Of a DNA stretch of 33,563 bases, positions 9,740 to 19,057 are shown piece after piece. How positions within the stretch are numbered: position 1 is the first letter of the stretch; the number at the start of each line of letters is the position of its first letter. The DNA lies in assembly GCA_023260835.1 (NCBI GenBank), contig JALQTR010000020.1:1-33563 (forward strand), in the 5' to 3' direction. Below the pieces are notes generated by a model. The model saw only the letters and a program-made list of their open reading frames with translations. It had not been told where the DNA came from and did not search any database. The translations under genes and the position numbers were made by a program. Origin of the DNA: Paracoccaceae bacterium (GTDB lineage: Bacteria; Pseudomonadota; Alphaproteobacteria; Rhodobacterales; Rhodobacteraceae).

Positions 9740-11413
9740 ATGACCGATGCCGTCCATCGCTCCGACACTCCACTTGGACCGTTGCACAGATCACCTGACC
9801 AGGTGATGCGTTTGGCCCGCATGGGCAGCGCCCATCCGATGCGTCTGTCATTTCTTCGCGTTTTGCTGCGCCGTGTCGCGCAAGAAGGGTGGGAATTCAC
9901 TCGCACGCATTGGCAAATGGATGCCCGCGGCGTGGGCCGCGCCGTATACCGCGCCAAGGGGCCGCAGCGCAGCTATTCTTTGGTGGCCTTTGCCCATGAT
10001 CTACCAGATGAGGCCCGATCCGATCGGGTCATTGCCACCGCTTGGGATGCCACCTTCACCCTGTTTGATGGTGAACCAACACCCACCGATCTGGACCGTT
10101 TGGCCGCCAATGTCCCCTTGCAAGAGGCCGGACGCATCAGCGCAAAGGAATTATCACTGAGCCGCGCCAACCGGTCTGTGCGCCTGTTCAATCACGTGGT
10201 TGACCGTTTATCCAAAGGGCAGCAACCCGATATGGATCAGATCGACGCGGTTGGATACCTGATGCGCACCACAGCCGTCTATGGATCGGGAAAATTTGGC
10301 GCCGCCGACCGCGCATTGATCGCAGATCGCGCAGAATTATCCGCGCCGTTTCAGGCTGAAATGCTGTCGGTCTGGCTGACACGATGGTTCATCATGGATC
10401 TGGTCAACCATCTGGCCGCACATAAGGGCGGCGCGCAGGCGGCGCAGCTGGATCCGGGCATCGCCCGCCGCCTGGGTGTTGGCAATTCCACCGGTTTGGG
10501 CATGGCCCCCTTTTTGGTCCGCCACCCCACATTGATCAACAATTGGATTTTCGCCCGCGAAGAGGCATTGGCCCGCGTCCGCGCCCTGCCCGGGGTAACT
10601 GCGGATCAGGGTGTCACGCTGAAAAATACATTGGCAGCAGCACAGGAAAATGCCGCCCATTGGCAATCGGATCATCCCATCCAAATCGCCAAACTGGCCG
10701 ATTTACGCCAGGATCTGGCTGCCATCGAAACCCATCTGACCCAATGGCCGGCGGGTCAAATGCCATGGAACGCATTATGGCTGTGGGGGCAGGATCATCT
10801 GTCGATCGAAGGGCAAGAGGCATTGCTGTCCATCATGCTGGAACCCCATGGGGACCTGATCGACGGGTTGGCCGAATGCATGAACGCAGACGAGGCCAAA
10901 GCCTTTCGCATCAATGGCGCGATGCCCATCGCCGATCTGCGACACATATTGCAAACCCATTACGATTGGGCGTTGAAGATCGATTTCAACGACCCCGGGC
11001 AAATGGCGCGGTTTTGGTACGTTTCTGAAGAAAAGCTGGAGCCACGGCTCGGCGAACGGTTTTTGGAGGACGGCGCCGAATTGGAACAACCGCTTGCCAT
11101 CGCGCATTTGGCCCGCAAACTGTATGATGCATTGGCGGCCTGGGATGACACAGCCCCCGTTGCGGCCCTTTTGTTGGCCCATCCGCAGCACCGCCTGATG
11201 GTGCGCCGCGCCCAAGCCGCGCCCAAATACCCCTTCGCCGAGGTCAGGGACAATCTGATCGCCCATGATATGCTGCCGATTGATCTGATGCGCTGTAAAT
11301 TGGCTTTCTTTGGGGCGACGCGGTTTGACCCGCGGTCTGACAAATGGGTGCGCATCAGCCTGTTCAGCGGCATGTCCTATCCGTTTGAAATCACCGCTGG
11401 GGGCGCGATATGA
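9740..11413 (+). CDS. Uncharacterised conserved-looking protein (557 aa)
   Basis: MTDAVHRSDTPLGPLHRSPDQVMRLARMGSAHPMRLSFLRVLLRRVAQEGWEF...FEITAGGAI; ATG preceded by aaaaggt; no domain I recognise; stop overlaps the next start (ATGA). Confidence 0.8.
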   Translation: MTDAVHRSDTPLGPLHRSPDQVMRLARMGSAHPMRLSFLRVLLRRVAQEGWEFTRTHWQMDARGVGRAVYRAKGPQRSYSLVAFAHDLPDEARSDRVIATAWDATFTLFDGEPTPTDLDRLAANVPLQEAGRISAKELSLSRANRSVRLFNHVVDRLSKGQQPDMDQIDAVGYLMRTTAVYGSGKFGAADRALIADRAELSAPFQAEMLSVWLTRWFIMDLVNHLAAHKGGAQAAQLDPGIARRLGVGNSTGLGMAPFLVRHPTLINNWIFAREEALARVRALPGVTADQGVTLKNTLAAAQENAAHWQSDHPIQIAKLADLRQDLAAIETHLTQWPAGQMPWNALWLWGQDHLSIEGQEALLSIMLEPHGDLIDGLAECMNADEAKAFRINGAMPIADLRHILQTHYDWALKIDFNDPGQMARFWYVSEEKLEPRLGERFLEDGAELEQPLAIAHLARKLYDALAAWDDTAPVAALLLAHPQHRLMVRRAQAAPKYPFAEVRDNLIAHDMLPIDLMRCKLAFFGATRFDPRSDKWVRISLFSGMSYPFEITAGGAI

Positions 11414-12048
11414 ACCATAATTCCGCATTCAGCCAAACAGAATTTGAAACCCTTTGCGGCAAGGCGGCACGTGGGGCCGGTTTGGATTGGGGCCTTGCGG
11501 AAGAGGCCGGCAAAGCCGCCGGCTGGATGTACATCCGCGGCATTAATGCCGCCTCGGCATTGGTGAAGGCAATCAGCAGCGCACCAAGCCCCGCACCCAT
11601 TTGCGGCGATGATAACTGGGGTGGGCAAACCCCAATTTGCCCGATCCACACAGGCGCTGCTTTGGTCGATTATGCGGGGCTGAATGCCCTGCCCAGCCGC
11701 ATCACAAATCTGCGCCAACCGGTGATGATCATCCCATTTTTGGCAATGGCCGCCGATCTGATGGGGTGCCAATTCGACCTTTTGTGCAACGACATCCGGC
11801 TGTCTGTGACTGCGCAGGCCATCATAGGGGCTGCAGATGATCTGTGCGCTTTAACAGGTTTAGACTGTGCCACAGTGCAGATCACCGCCGCGGCCATAAC
11901 GGCGCAACCAGATCACAAACCCCAATTCGCTGTGGTGGACCCATCCGCAATCGCAGCGCTTGACGCGCTTGGCGCGCGAACCTATGTCCCGGCCACCGAA
12001 AGCTCACGCCAAAGTGGCGCAGGGGCAGGCACTTCTGACAATGATTAA
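11410..12048 (+). CDS. DUF3726-like protein (tentative)
   Basis: MNHNSAFSQTEFETLCGKAARGAGLDWGLAEEAGKAAGWMYIRGINAASALVKAI; resembles DUF3726 proteins from memory; ATGA overlap with upstream gene. Confidence 0.75.
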   Translation: MNHNSAFSQTEFETLCGKAARGAGLDWGLAEEAGKAAGWMYIRGINAASALVKAISSAPSPAPICGDDNWGGQTPICPIHTGAALVDYAGLNALPSRITNLRQPVMIIPFLAMAADLMGCQFDLLCNDIRLSVTAQAIIGAADDLCALTGLDCATVQITAAAITAQPDHKPQFAVVDPSAIAALDALGARTYVPATESSRQSGAGAGTSDND

Positions 12049-12059
12049 AGGAATATAAC

Positions 12060-12419
12060 ATGACCGTAACGCGTCTTGACGCTGGCCCCCGCATGAGCGA
12101 GGCCGTCATCAATGGTGACACCGTGTATCTGGCTGGCCAAGTCCCAGAAAATCTGGATGGGGACATCACCCAGCAAACCCAGGAAGTCCTGGCCGAAATC
12201 GATGCGCTGATGGCGCGTCTGGGCGGGTCGAAATCTGATTTGTTGTCCTGCCAAATTTGGCTGACCGATATGGCCGATTTCCCCGGTATGAACGCCGTTT
12301 GGGACGCTTGGGTGGATCAATCCAACCCACCGGCGCGCGCCACCTGCGGCATTGCTGCGCTTGCTCGTCCTGGAATGCGCATTGAAATCATCGCAATTGC
12401 GCGTAACCCAAAAACCTGA
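12060..12419 (+). CDS. RidA (YjgF/YER057c/UK114) family protein
   Basis: 119 aa MTVTRLDAGPRMSEAVINGDTVYLAGQVPENLDGDITQQTQEVLAEIDALMARLGGSKSDLLSCQIWLTDMADFPGMNAVWDAWVDQSNPPARATC...RIEIIAIA. Confidence 0.9.
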   Translation: MTVTRLDAGPRMSEAVINGDTVYLAGQVPENLDGDITQQTQEVLAEIDALMARLGGSKSDLLSCQIWLTDMADFPGMNAVWDAWVDQSNPPARATCGIAALARPGMRIEIIAIARNPKT

Positions 12420-12428
12420 TGCACATAT

Positions 12429-12454
12429 TCAGCACCCCTGACAGGGGGTGCTGA
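12429..12454. terminator. Bidirectional hairpin terminator between convergent RidA genes
   Basis: tcAGCACCCC-tgacag-GGGGTGCTga; extended stem TCAGCACCCC/GGGGTGCTGA between stop codons of opposing genes. Confidence 0.75.
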
Positions 12455-12468
12455 TTTACGCCTGGACC

Positions 12469-12864
12469 CTAGTCCACAGGTTGCGCGGCCCAAAGTTCAA
12501 TCTCGACCTTGAAGTCAGGGCGCGTGAACCCCGACACAATCAACAGCGTTGAACTGGGCAGCCGCGCCTGATCGCCGATGAATTCATCCCGAGCACGCAT
12601 ATAATCAGCCATAAAAGCACGATCCGTCACATAGGCCGAAATATGCGCCGTATCCGCCGGACCCATGCCACCTTCGGCCAAAATATGGCGGATGTTATCA
12701 AAACACAGGCGCGCCTGATCATAGGCACCGGACGGCACCTGCCCATCCGGCGTGATCGCCAGCTGGCCGGATGTGCGGATCATGCGCATCCCTTCAGGAA
12801 TTTCTGTTCCGTGGGAATAGGCGCCAAAAGGGGGATGCAGCGCATTTGGATTTAAGGCCTTCAT
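12469..12864 (-). CDS. RidA-family protein (second, divergent paralogue)
   Basis: MKALNPNALHPPFGAYSHGTEIPEGMRMIRTSGQLAITPDGQVPSGAYDQARLCFDNIRHILAEGGMGPADTAHISAYVTDRAFMADYMRARDEFIG; start 12864 preferred over 13065. Confidence 0.9.
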   Translation of the reverse strand: MKALNPNALHPPFGAYSHGTEIPEGMRMIRTSGQLAITPDGQVPSGAYDQARLCFDNIRHILAEGGMGPADTAHISAYVTDRAFMADYMRARDEFIGDQARLPSSTLLIVSGFTRPDFKVEIELWAAQPVD

Positions 12865-13026
12865 GGGGTCTCCTTTCCTGTTGCTTGGGCTTGCCAGCTG
12901 GTTTTGATTCTGGCAAGAATTGATCACTCTCTGGCACAGATGACTGTAAGGGCCACAAACAATCCTGATGAACGCGGGGGGATGATTTGTGTTCTGTGAT
13001 ATCTTCAAAAAAACCGGACAGCGGAT

Positions 13027-13821
13027 ATGATGGCGCAGGGATATTGGGCGCAGATGTCGCGCCAAACGATGCAGGCCTTATCTACGGATACAATTGCTGT
13101 GCTGCCATTGGGGGCAACCGAACAACATGGCCCGCATTTGCCATTCAGCGTTGACAGCGATTTAATCGACGCGGTTACGACACGTATGTTGGGCGCCCTA
13201 GCACCTGATCAATCGGTGTTGGTCCTGCCGACATTGCACATCACCAAAAGCGATGAGCACACAGATTTCCCCGGCAGTTTGGCATTAGGCGCCGAAACAT
13301 TACTGGCCGTGATCCGTGATATCGGGGCCTCAATCGTGCGTGCAGGTGTGCAGCGGTTGGTGTTTTTCAACGGCCATGGGGGCAATTCGGCCCTGTTGCA
13401 GATTGCTGCGCGCAATTTGCGCCGACAGCACGGCCTGATTGTTGTCAGCTGTTCATGGGGCGGGTTTGCCGATTGGCAGGGGCTGTTTGATCCGCAGGAT
13501 TACGCGGTGGATATTCATGCGGGCGACAGTGAAACCTCGGCCATGTTGGCCCTGCACCCCGAATTGGTGAACATGGATCACGCCGAAAATTTTCGCCCTG
13601 CAATGGACAGTTGGGCGCATGATTTTCCCCAAATCGGCCTGACCGGCCAAGCCGCGTCCCCCGGATGGTTGGCGCAGGATCTGAACCCATCGGGCGCCTG
13701 CGGCAATGCCGCAGCGGCCACCGCCCAAAAGGGCCACCAATTGCTGGACAGCGCAGGTCGCAATTTTGCCAAATTTCTGGCTGAATTTTCCCGATTTGAT
13801 CACCGCAAACCACACCCTTGA
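13027..13821 (+). CDS. Creatininase-family amidohydrolase
   Basis: LPLGATEQHGPHLPFSVDSDLIDAV, RLVFFNGHGGNSALLQIAARN, IHAGDSETSAMLAL: complete creatininase metal-ligand motifs. Confidence 0.93.
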   Translation: MMAQGYWAQMSRQTMQALSTDTIAVLPLGATEQHGPHLPFSVDSDLIDAVTTRMLGALAPDQSVLVLPTLHITKSDEHTDFPGSLALGAETLLAVIRDIGASIVRAGVQRLVFFNGHGGNSALLQIAARNLRRQHGLIVVSCSWGGFADWQGLFDPQDYAVDIHAGDSETSAMLALHPELVNMDHAENFRPAMDSWAHDFPQIGLTGQAASPGWLAQDLNPSGACGNAAAATAQKGHQLLDSAGRNFAKFLAEFSRFDHRKPHP

Positions 13822-13831
13822 AAGCATACTC

Positions 13832-15232
13832 ATGTCACAGACGACCCCTGAATCCGCCATAGATTGGGCCGCCATCGCCGCAAAGCTGGCGCCCGTTGCG
13901 GTGATTGATGAACCCGTTTTGGTGAAAAAGCGATCCCGCGATTTTTTCTGGTATTCGCCCATTTTAAACGAACAGCTGAAGCGCTGTTTTGGGGATCTGG
14001 TCGCACAGCCAAAATCGCGCGCGGAGTTGGCGCATTGTTTGGCCATCGCCTATGCGCATGATCTGCCAGTTGTTTTGCGCGGTGGCGGCACGGGCAATTA
14101 CGGCCAAGCGGTCCCGCTGCAGGGTGGTCTGATCATCGAAACCACCGGCATGAATCGCATTTTGGAAATTGGGGACGGGTTTGTCCGTGTCGAAGCCGGC
14201 GCGCTGATGGCGGATATTAACAAGGCGCTTTTGCCCCATGGCTGGGAAATGGCCATGTTTCCATCCACCCAAGACATCGCCACAATCGGCGGATTTATCG
14301 CCGGCGGCAGCGCCGGAATTGGGTCCATTTCAAATGGCGCTTTGCGCGAAAAGGGAAACATCATCCAGCTGAAGGCCCTATCCGTGGACAGCACCCCGAA
14401 AGAGCATACCTTTGATGCCGAAGACGCCCTGCAACTGCACCACGCCTGGGGCCTGAACGGCGCCATAACGGAAATAACACTGCGCACTGTGCCCACGCGT
14501 GATTGGGTGGGTTGCATGGCCAGCTTTGACACCTATCATGCCTGTTATGCCGCGGGATACGCGCTGGCATCATCAGACAGCATCGGGCGCAAATTATGTT
14601 CAACGCTGGATGCGCGCATTGCCGATTATTTTCCGCGCCTAAAGGGACATATTCGGCCGGACAAAGATCTGTTGGTGGCCCTTGTCCCACAAGAGGATGT
14701 CGCCGCATTTCGCACCCTGATGCACGACCATGGCGGGCATGTGGATTTATGCATGACCGATGCGCAGCGCAGGTCCAATAACCTGCCTCATGTATTTGAA
14801 TTTGCCTATAATCACACAACCCTTCAGGTGCTGAAGGCAGATCGGACCGCAACCTATCAACAGGTGGGGGTTCCCGATGCATCCGATGCGGCCCGCGTGG
14901 CGGCAATGGGTGCATTACAGGGCGATGATCTGTGGCAACATCACGAATTTGCCCGTCTAAACGGACAGGTGGTCGCCTTTGAGCTGCCCATTATATGGTT
15001 CACCAATTCGGCCCGCCTGCGCGAAATTGATGCCACCTATGAAGCCGGCGGTTTCCCCGTTTATGACGCACATTGTTATTTTGTCGAAGGCGGCGGTTTA
15101 AAAAGCGCGGATTATCGCCATTTGGCGTGGAAAAAACGGATGGATCCAAAGGGGTTGCTGAACCCCGGAAAATCCCGCGTCTGGCCCAAGGTTCAAAACC
15201 TAAGCCCCGAAGACATCGAGGCCAAAGCCTGA
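13832..15232 (+). CDS. FAD-binding oxidoreductase (GlcD / PCMH-type FAD domain)
   Basis: LPVVLRGGGTGNYGQAVPLQGGLIIETTGMNRILEIGDGFVRVEAGALMADINKALLPHGWEMAMFPSTQDIATIGGFIAGGSAGIGS; terminal ...RMDPKGLLNPGK. Confidence 0.92.
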   Translation: MSQTTPESAIDWAAIAAKLAPVAVIDEPVLVKKRSRDFFWYSPILNEQLKRCFGDLVAQPKSRAELAHCLAIAYAHDLPVVLRGGGTGNYGQAVPLQGGLIIETTGMNRILEIGDGFVRVEAGALMADINKALLPHGWEMAMFPSTQDIATIGGFIAGGSAGIGSISNGALREKGNIIQLKALSVDSTPKEHTFDAEDALQLHHAWGLNGAITEITLRTVPTRDWVGCMASFDTYHACYAAGYALASSDSIGRKLCSTLDARIADYFPRLKGHIRPDKDLLVALVPQEDVAAFRTLMHDHGGHVDLCMTDAQRRSNNLPHVFEFAYNHTTLQVLKADRTATYQQVGVPDASDAARVAAMGALQGDDLWQHHEFARLNGQVVAFELPIIWFTNSARLREIDATYEAGGFPVYDAHCYFVEGGGLKSADYRHLAWKKRMDPKGLLNPGKSRVWPKVQNLSPEDIEAKA

Positions 15233-16162
15233 TCACATGGATATCCGCGGCAGGCGCGCTGCCTCATCCGCGAACCAATTCAGAACGCGTTTCACATCGG
15301 GGTGATCGGCCAGATCGGGCTTATATTCGATTGAATAAACAGATGATTGCGGGGCAAAGGCGGGCCCAACCTGCATCAAACGGCCGGCGCGGATATCATC
15401 CGCCACCAAATGATGCCAGCCCAGCGCCACACCATCCCCATCAATCGCCGCCTGCAGCATGAATTGATAATTTGAATGCAAATAACCATCCGTGGGCGGG
15501 GTGTAACGCAGGCCAAAATGGGCAAACCATTCAGGCCAAAAAACATGCGCCCCAACGGGCATATCATATTGTAATAATGGCGCCCGCAGTAGCTGATCTG
15601 GGGTAAGGTGACCCCCTGTCAGCCCTGCCGCGAATTCCGGCGATGCAACGGGATAGACCTGCGCGGCAAAAAGCGGCTGCTTTGGCCAATCCGTTTCCCC
15701 ATCGGCGCGCCACCCGATCACCATATCAACATCGTTCAGATTGATGTCTTTCAACCAATAGGACACATTCAAATTGATCGGCACATCCCCCAAAACGCGC
15801 CGCAACCCGCTGAACCGTGGCAGCAACCAACCATGAGCAAATGTTTGCGTGCAGGCCAGAACGACCCCCCGCCGCGGCGCGGAGGTGCTGATCAGTTCAA
15901 TGGTTTGTAATATGTCTGAAAACCCACGATCAACCGCGCCGGCCAAACGCTGGCCATCCGGCGTTAGGGACAGTTTGTTGTGGTTGCGCGTGAACAAGGC
16001 CGCGCCCAATGCTTGTTCCAGCGTGGCGATATGGCGGCTGACGCTGGGCTGGCTCAGGCGCAACTCTTCCCCCGCGCGGGTGAAACTGCCATGCCGCGCG
16101 GCCGCTTCGAACACACGCAGGGGGATCATAATGGACTGCAATTTTGCAAAACGCTGCTTCAT
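15233..16162 (-). CDS. LysR-family transcriptional regulator (GcvA-like)
   Basis: MIPLRVFEAAARHGSFTRAGEELRLSQPSVSRHIATLEQALGAALFTRNHNKLSLTPDGQRL. Confidence 0.94.
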   Translation of the reverse strand: MKQRFAKLQSIMIPLRVFEAAARHGSFTRAGEELRLSQPSVSRHIATLEQALGAALFTRNHNKLSLTPDGQRLAGAVDRGFSDILQTIELISTSAPRRGVVLACTQTFAHGWLLPRFSGLRRVLGDVPINLNVSYWLKDINLNDVDMVIGWRADGETDWPKQPLFAAQVYPVASPEFAAGLTGGHLTPDQLLRAPLLQYDMPVGAHVFWPEWFAHFGLRYTPPTDGYLHSNYQFMLQAAIDGDGVALGWHHLVADDIRAGRLMQVGPAFAPQSSVYSIEYKPDLADHPDVKRVLNWFADEAARLPRISM

Positions 16163-16188
16163 ACAGCCAGTGTATGCAAATCATACAC
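16161..16188. promoter_or_regulatory. Candidate LysR operator with three alternating half-sites
   Basis: ATACA-GCCAG-TGTATG-CAAAT-CATACAC; contains perfect GTGTATG-N5-CATACAC (16170-16188), at the LysR start and upstream of the dioxygenase. Confidence 0.6.
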
Positions 16189-16255
16189 ATTAATGAAGTT
16201 TATTTTGATCATATTCCCATGCACCATCCATAAATCTGATGCAAAGGATGAAGAT

Positions 16256-17146
16256 ATGCCAATTACCCCCCAAACCATAAAGACCGGTCCAATCAATGAT
16301 CATTTTGGTGTGACGGTCACAGGTATCGATTTAAACGACGTGAAAACCGCAGATGATTTTGCGATTATCCGCGCGTTGTTTGAAGCCCATTCCGCCCTTG
16401 TGTTTCCCGAACAAAATATCACGGATGAAACGCATATCCGCCTGAACGGCTTTTTCGGCCCGATCGAGGATCGCATGGCTGATGAGCGCAAACCAGGCGA
16501 GGCCTTTAAAGTGCCACAAGTGTCAAACCTGCGCGAAGATGGCACCACATCGGCTGAAATGGATCTGCATACACTGAATCTGAAATCCAATTTCCTGTGG
16601 CATTCAGACAGCACTTTTCTGCCCACGCCTGCATTGGTCAATATCATCACCGCGCGGATTATCCCCACATCAGGCGGGGCAACTGAATTGGCATCAACCC
16701 GGGCGGCCTGGGCCAATATGCCCAATGAACTGCGCGCCAAAATCAAAGGGCGCGGGATTTGGCATCGCTACAGCCATTCGCGCAAAAAAATATCACAAGA
16801 GCTGTCGAAACTGCCCATGTTTCACAAATGGCCCGATCAGCATTGGAATGCGATCTGGACTAACCCAGTGAACGGCCATGAAGCCCTGTATCTAGCCAGT
16901 CACGCCTTCAAGGTCGATGGCTATAACGAGGGTGAAAGCGAGGCGCTGTTGACGGAATTAATCGATTTTTGCACCCAGCCAGAGTTTGTTTATTCGCATA
17001 AATGGGCCGTAGGGGATGTGATCATGTGGGATCAACGCGCCGTGATGCATCGCGGCACGCCATGGCCCTATGAACAGCCGCGCAAGCTGTCCAGCATATG
17101 CAGCAGCGCACAAGACAGCGACGGTTTGGCATCAATCCGTATGTGA
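16256..17146 (+). CDS. TauD/TfdA-family 2-oxoglutarate-dependent dioxygenase
   Basis: MPITPQTIKTGPINDHFGVTVTGIDL...FLWHSDSTFLPTPA (HxD)...GDVIMWDQRAVMHRGTPWPYEQPRKL (distal His). Confidence 0.93.
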   Translation: MPITPQTIKTGPINDHFGVTVTGIDLNDVKTADDFAIIRALFEAHSALVFPEQNITDETHIRLNGFFGPIEDRMADERKPGEAFKVPQVSNLREDGTTSAEMDLHTLNLKSNFLWHSDSTFLPTPALVNIITARIIPTSGGATELASTRAAWANMPNELRAKIKGRGIWHRYSHSRKKISQELSKLPMFHKWPDQHWNAIWTNPVNGHEALYLASHAFKVDGYNEGESEALLTELIDFCTQPEFVYSHKWAVGDVIMWDQRAVMHRGTPWPYEQPRKLSSICSSAQDSDGLASIRM

Positions 17147-17159
17147 TGCGATCCCTAAA

Positions 17160-17188
17160 GCCGGTGGGGACGCCATGGCCCCGCCGGC
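17160..17188. terminator. Hairpin terminator between convergent dioxygenase and TRAP permease genes
   Basis: GCCGG-T-GGGG acgccatgg CCCC-G-CCGGC; long GC stem with one T/G mismatch between convergent stop codons. Confidence 0.65.
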
Positions 17189-17193
17189 GGCAA

Positions 17194-18504
17194 TTACAGT
17201 GATGGCAACCACAACGCCAAACTGGGGAAAGCAATCAACAGCGCCACCAACAACAACGAGCAGAAAATATACGGAAATGCCGACACATAGATATCACGCA
17301 TCGTTGTCCCCTGCGGGGCCACGCCCTTCATCACGAAGAGAAGCAACCCGAAGGGCGGTGTGGTAAAGCTGATCTCTAGCGACAGCAGCATAATCAGGGC
17401 AAACCAAATCGGATCAAACCCCAGACTGTTTGCCAGCGGGAAAAAGATCGGCACGGTCAGCAGCATGATGGATATTTGTTCCATGAACATCCCCAGCAGC
17501 AGCAAGACAGCAAACATCACAATCAGCATCGCCAATGGCGCCAAATCAAAGCTGATCGCCCAATTCACCAATCCCCGTGATGCGCCCGAAAACGCCAGCA
17601 ATTGACTGAACGTCGCAGATCCAAAAACAATCAAATAGGCCATCAATGTAACACGCAACGCGCCTATCACAGATTTTTTCATCGCCTGCCACGTCAGGCA
17701 CCGAAATACCGCCGCCAACAGCAAAACGCCCAGCGCGCCAAAGGCCGCCGCTTCGGATGGGGTGACAAACCCTTGGATCATCAAAATGATGATCACCACC
17801 ATCACACCCACCATCGGGACCACTTCGCGCATCAATAATGACAAACGCTGCGCCCAGCTGAGGCGTTCAACCTCGTATGCGGGGGCGGATGTTGGATCAA
17901 TTCGTGTTTGAATGTAAATCGTCGCAATATAAAATCCGGCCAAGATCAGACCCGGGATAACGCCCGAAATCAGCAAGGCCGCCACATCAATTTGCGCCAA
18001 AGTGGCCAACAAAACCGCCAGCGCCGATGGCGGGATGATGATGGCCAAACCACCAGTGCCCAAAATGGGGCCGATGCTCATATGCGGTTTATAACCTCGT
18101 TTAATCATCTCTGGCACCATCAGTGACCCCAGCAGGGCAGTAGATCCCATGGAAGACCCCGATAATGTGGAAAAGGCCGTGCCGCCCATCACCGTCACAT
18201 ATGACAGCCGCCCCGGCAATCGCCCCAGCAGTTTATCAATCGCCGTAAACATCCGCCCGCCCAAACCGGTGTGAAAGAAAATTTCACCCATCAGCAGAAA
18301 CAGCGGGATTGGCATCAACGCATATTTCGTCAGCGCGCCAAGGCCGTTGTTCAGCAGCTGCATCACACCACGTTCGCCGCCCATGAACACCCAAGCCCCC
18401 ACAATATTGGCGGCCAAAAACGCCACAGCAATGGGCATACCCACGGCCATCAAAACAACGATCGTGCCCAACAGCAGGGCCAGCGCCTCGAACCATTCCA
18501 TCAT
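17194..18504 (-). CDS. dctM: TRAP transporter large permease (DctM family)
   Basis: 436 aa; MPIPLFLLMGEIFFHTGLGGRMFTAIDKLLGRLPG...GGTAFSTLSGSSMGSTALLGSLMVPEMIKRGY...SLEISFTTPPFGLLLFVMKGVAP. Confidence 0.94.
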   Translation of the reverse strand: MMEWFEALALLLGTIVVLMAVGMPIAVAFLAANIVGAWVFMGGERGVMQLLNNGLGALTKYALMPIPLFLLMGEIFFHTGLGGRMFTAIDKLLGRLPGRLSYVTVMGGTAFSTLSGSSMGSTALLGSLMVPEMIKRGYKPHMSIGPILGTGGLAIIIPPSALAVLLATLAQIDVAALLISGVIPGLILAGFYIATIYIQTRIDPTSAPAYEVERLSWAQRLSLLMREVVPMVGVMVVIIILMIQGFVTPSEAAAFGALGVLLLAAVFRCLTWQAMKKSVIGALRVTLMAYLIVFGSATFSQLLAFSGASRGLVNWAISFDLAPLAMLIVMFAVLLLLGMFMEQISIMLLTVPIFFPLANSLGFDPIWFALIMLLSLEISFTTPPFGLLLFVMKGVAPQGTTMRDIYVSAFPYIFCSLLLVALLIAFPSLALWLPSL

Positions 18505-19001
18505 TCATGTATCCCTGCATCGCCGCTGTGCATCAGATCGTCGCCAAAAACAAAGCGCGCAAATTCAATCGCCATCATCCCAAAGGACAGGGGAAAGGCG
18601 ATCGTCAAAAGCCAGCGGGGGAAATAATAGGCGCGGGTGTCAAAATCCCCACGCGCGATATTCGTCTGCACCAATTCGGCGCCTTTAATCGCCAGCCCCG
18701 CACAGACCACAACACATAATACCGCAACAAGGCGGGACAATATGCGGCGCGGCCCTTCGGGCAAAGCGGCAGTTAACAATTCGATATGTACGTGGCCCTT
18801 TTCGCGTACCAACCAGGGCGCGCCCAGCATAGTCATGTAAAGCAAACCATATTCGGCCGATGTAAACAGCCACGCAAAAGGTTGCACCCCAAGATTGCGC
18901 ATCACCACGGATAAGGTGACGGAAATCATCAACCAAACCAAGGTCAGGCCGGCAATGACAGCCATTCCATACAGCAAAACCCCATACCCGCGTGACAGCA
19001 T
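18501..19001 (-). CDS. dctQ: TRAP transporter small permease (DctQ family)
   Basis: 166 aa, four hydrophobic segments, LYMTMLGAPWLVREKGHVHIELL; stop overlaps dctM start as ATGA. Confidence 0.92.
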   Translation of the reverse strand: MLSRGYGVLLYGMAVIAGLTLVWLMISVTLSVVMRNLGVQPFAWLFTSAEYGLLYMTMLGAPWLVREKGHVHIELLTAALPEGPRRILSRLVAVLCVVVCAGLAIKGAELVQTNIARGDFDTRAYYFPRWLLTIAFPLSFGMMAIEFARFVFGDDLMHSGDAGIHE

Positions 19002-19023
19002 GATCTGCCCCCTTTGAAAATTA

Positions 19024-19051
19024 GGCCCGCCCCAATGGGTCGGGACGGGCC
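19024..19051 (-). terminator. Intercistronic hairpin between dctP and dctQ
   Basis: Minus strand: GGCCCGTCCC-gacccatt-GGGGCGGGCC-TAATTTTC; 10 bp stem with one U.G pair and a short T-rich tail, 6 nt after the dctP stop. Confidence 0.7.
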
Positions 19052-19057
19052 AAATGG

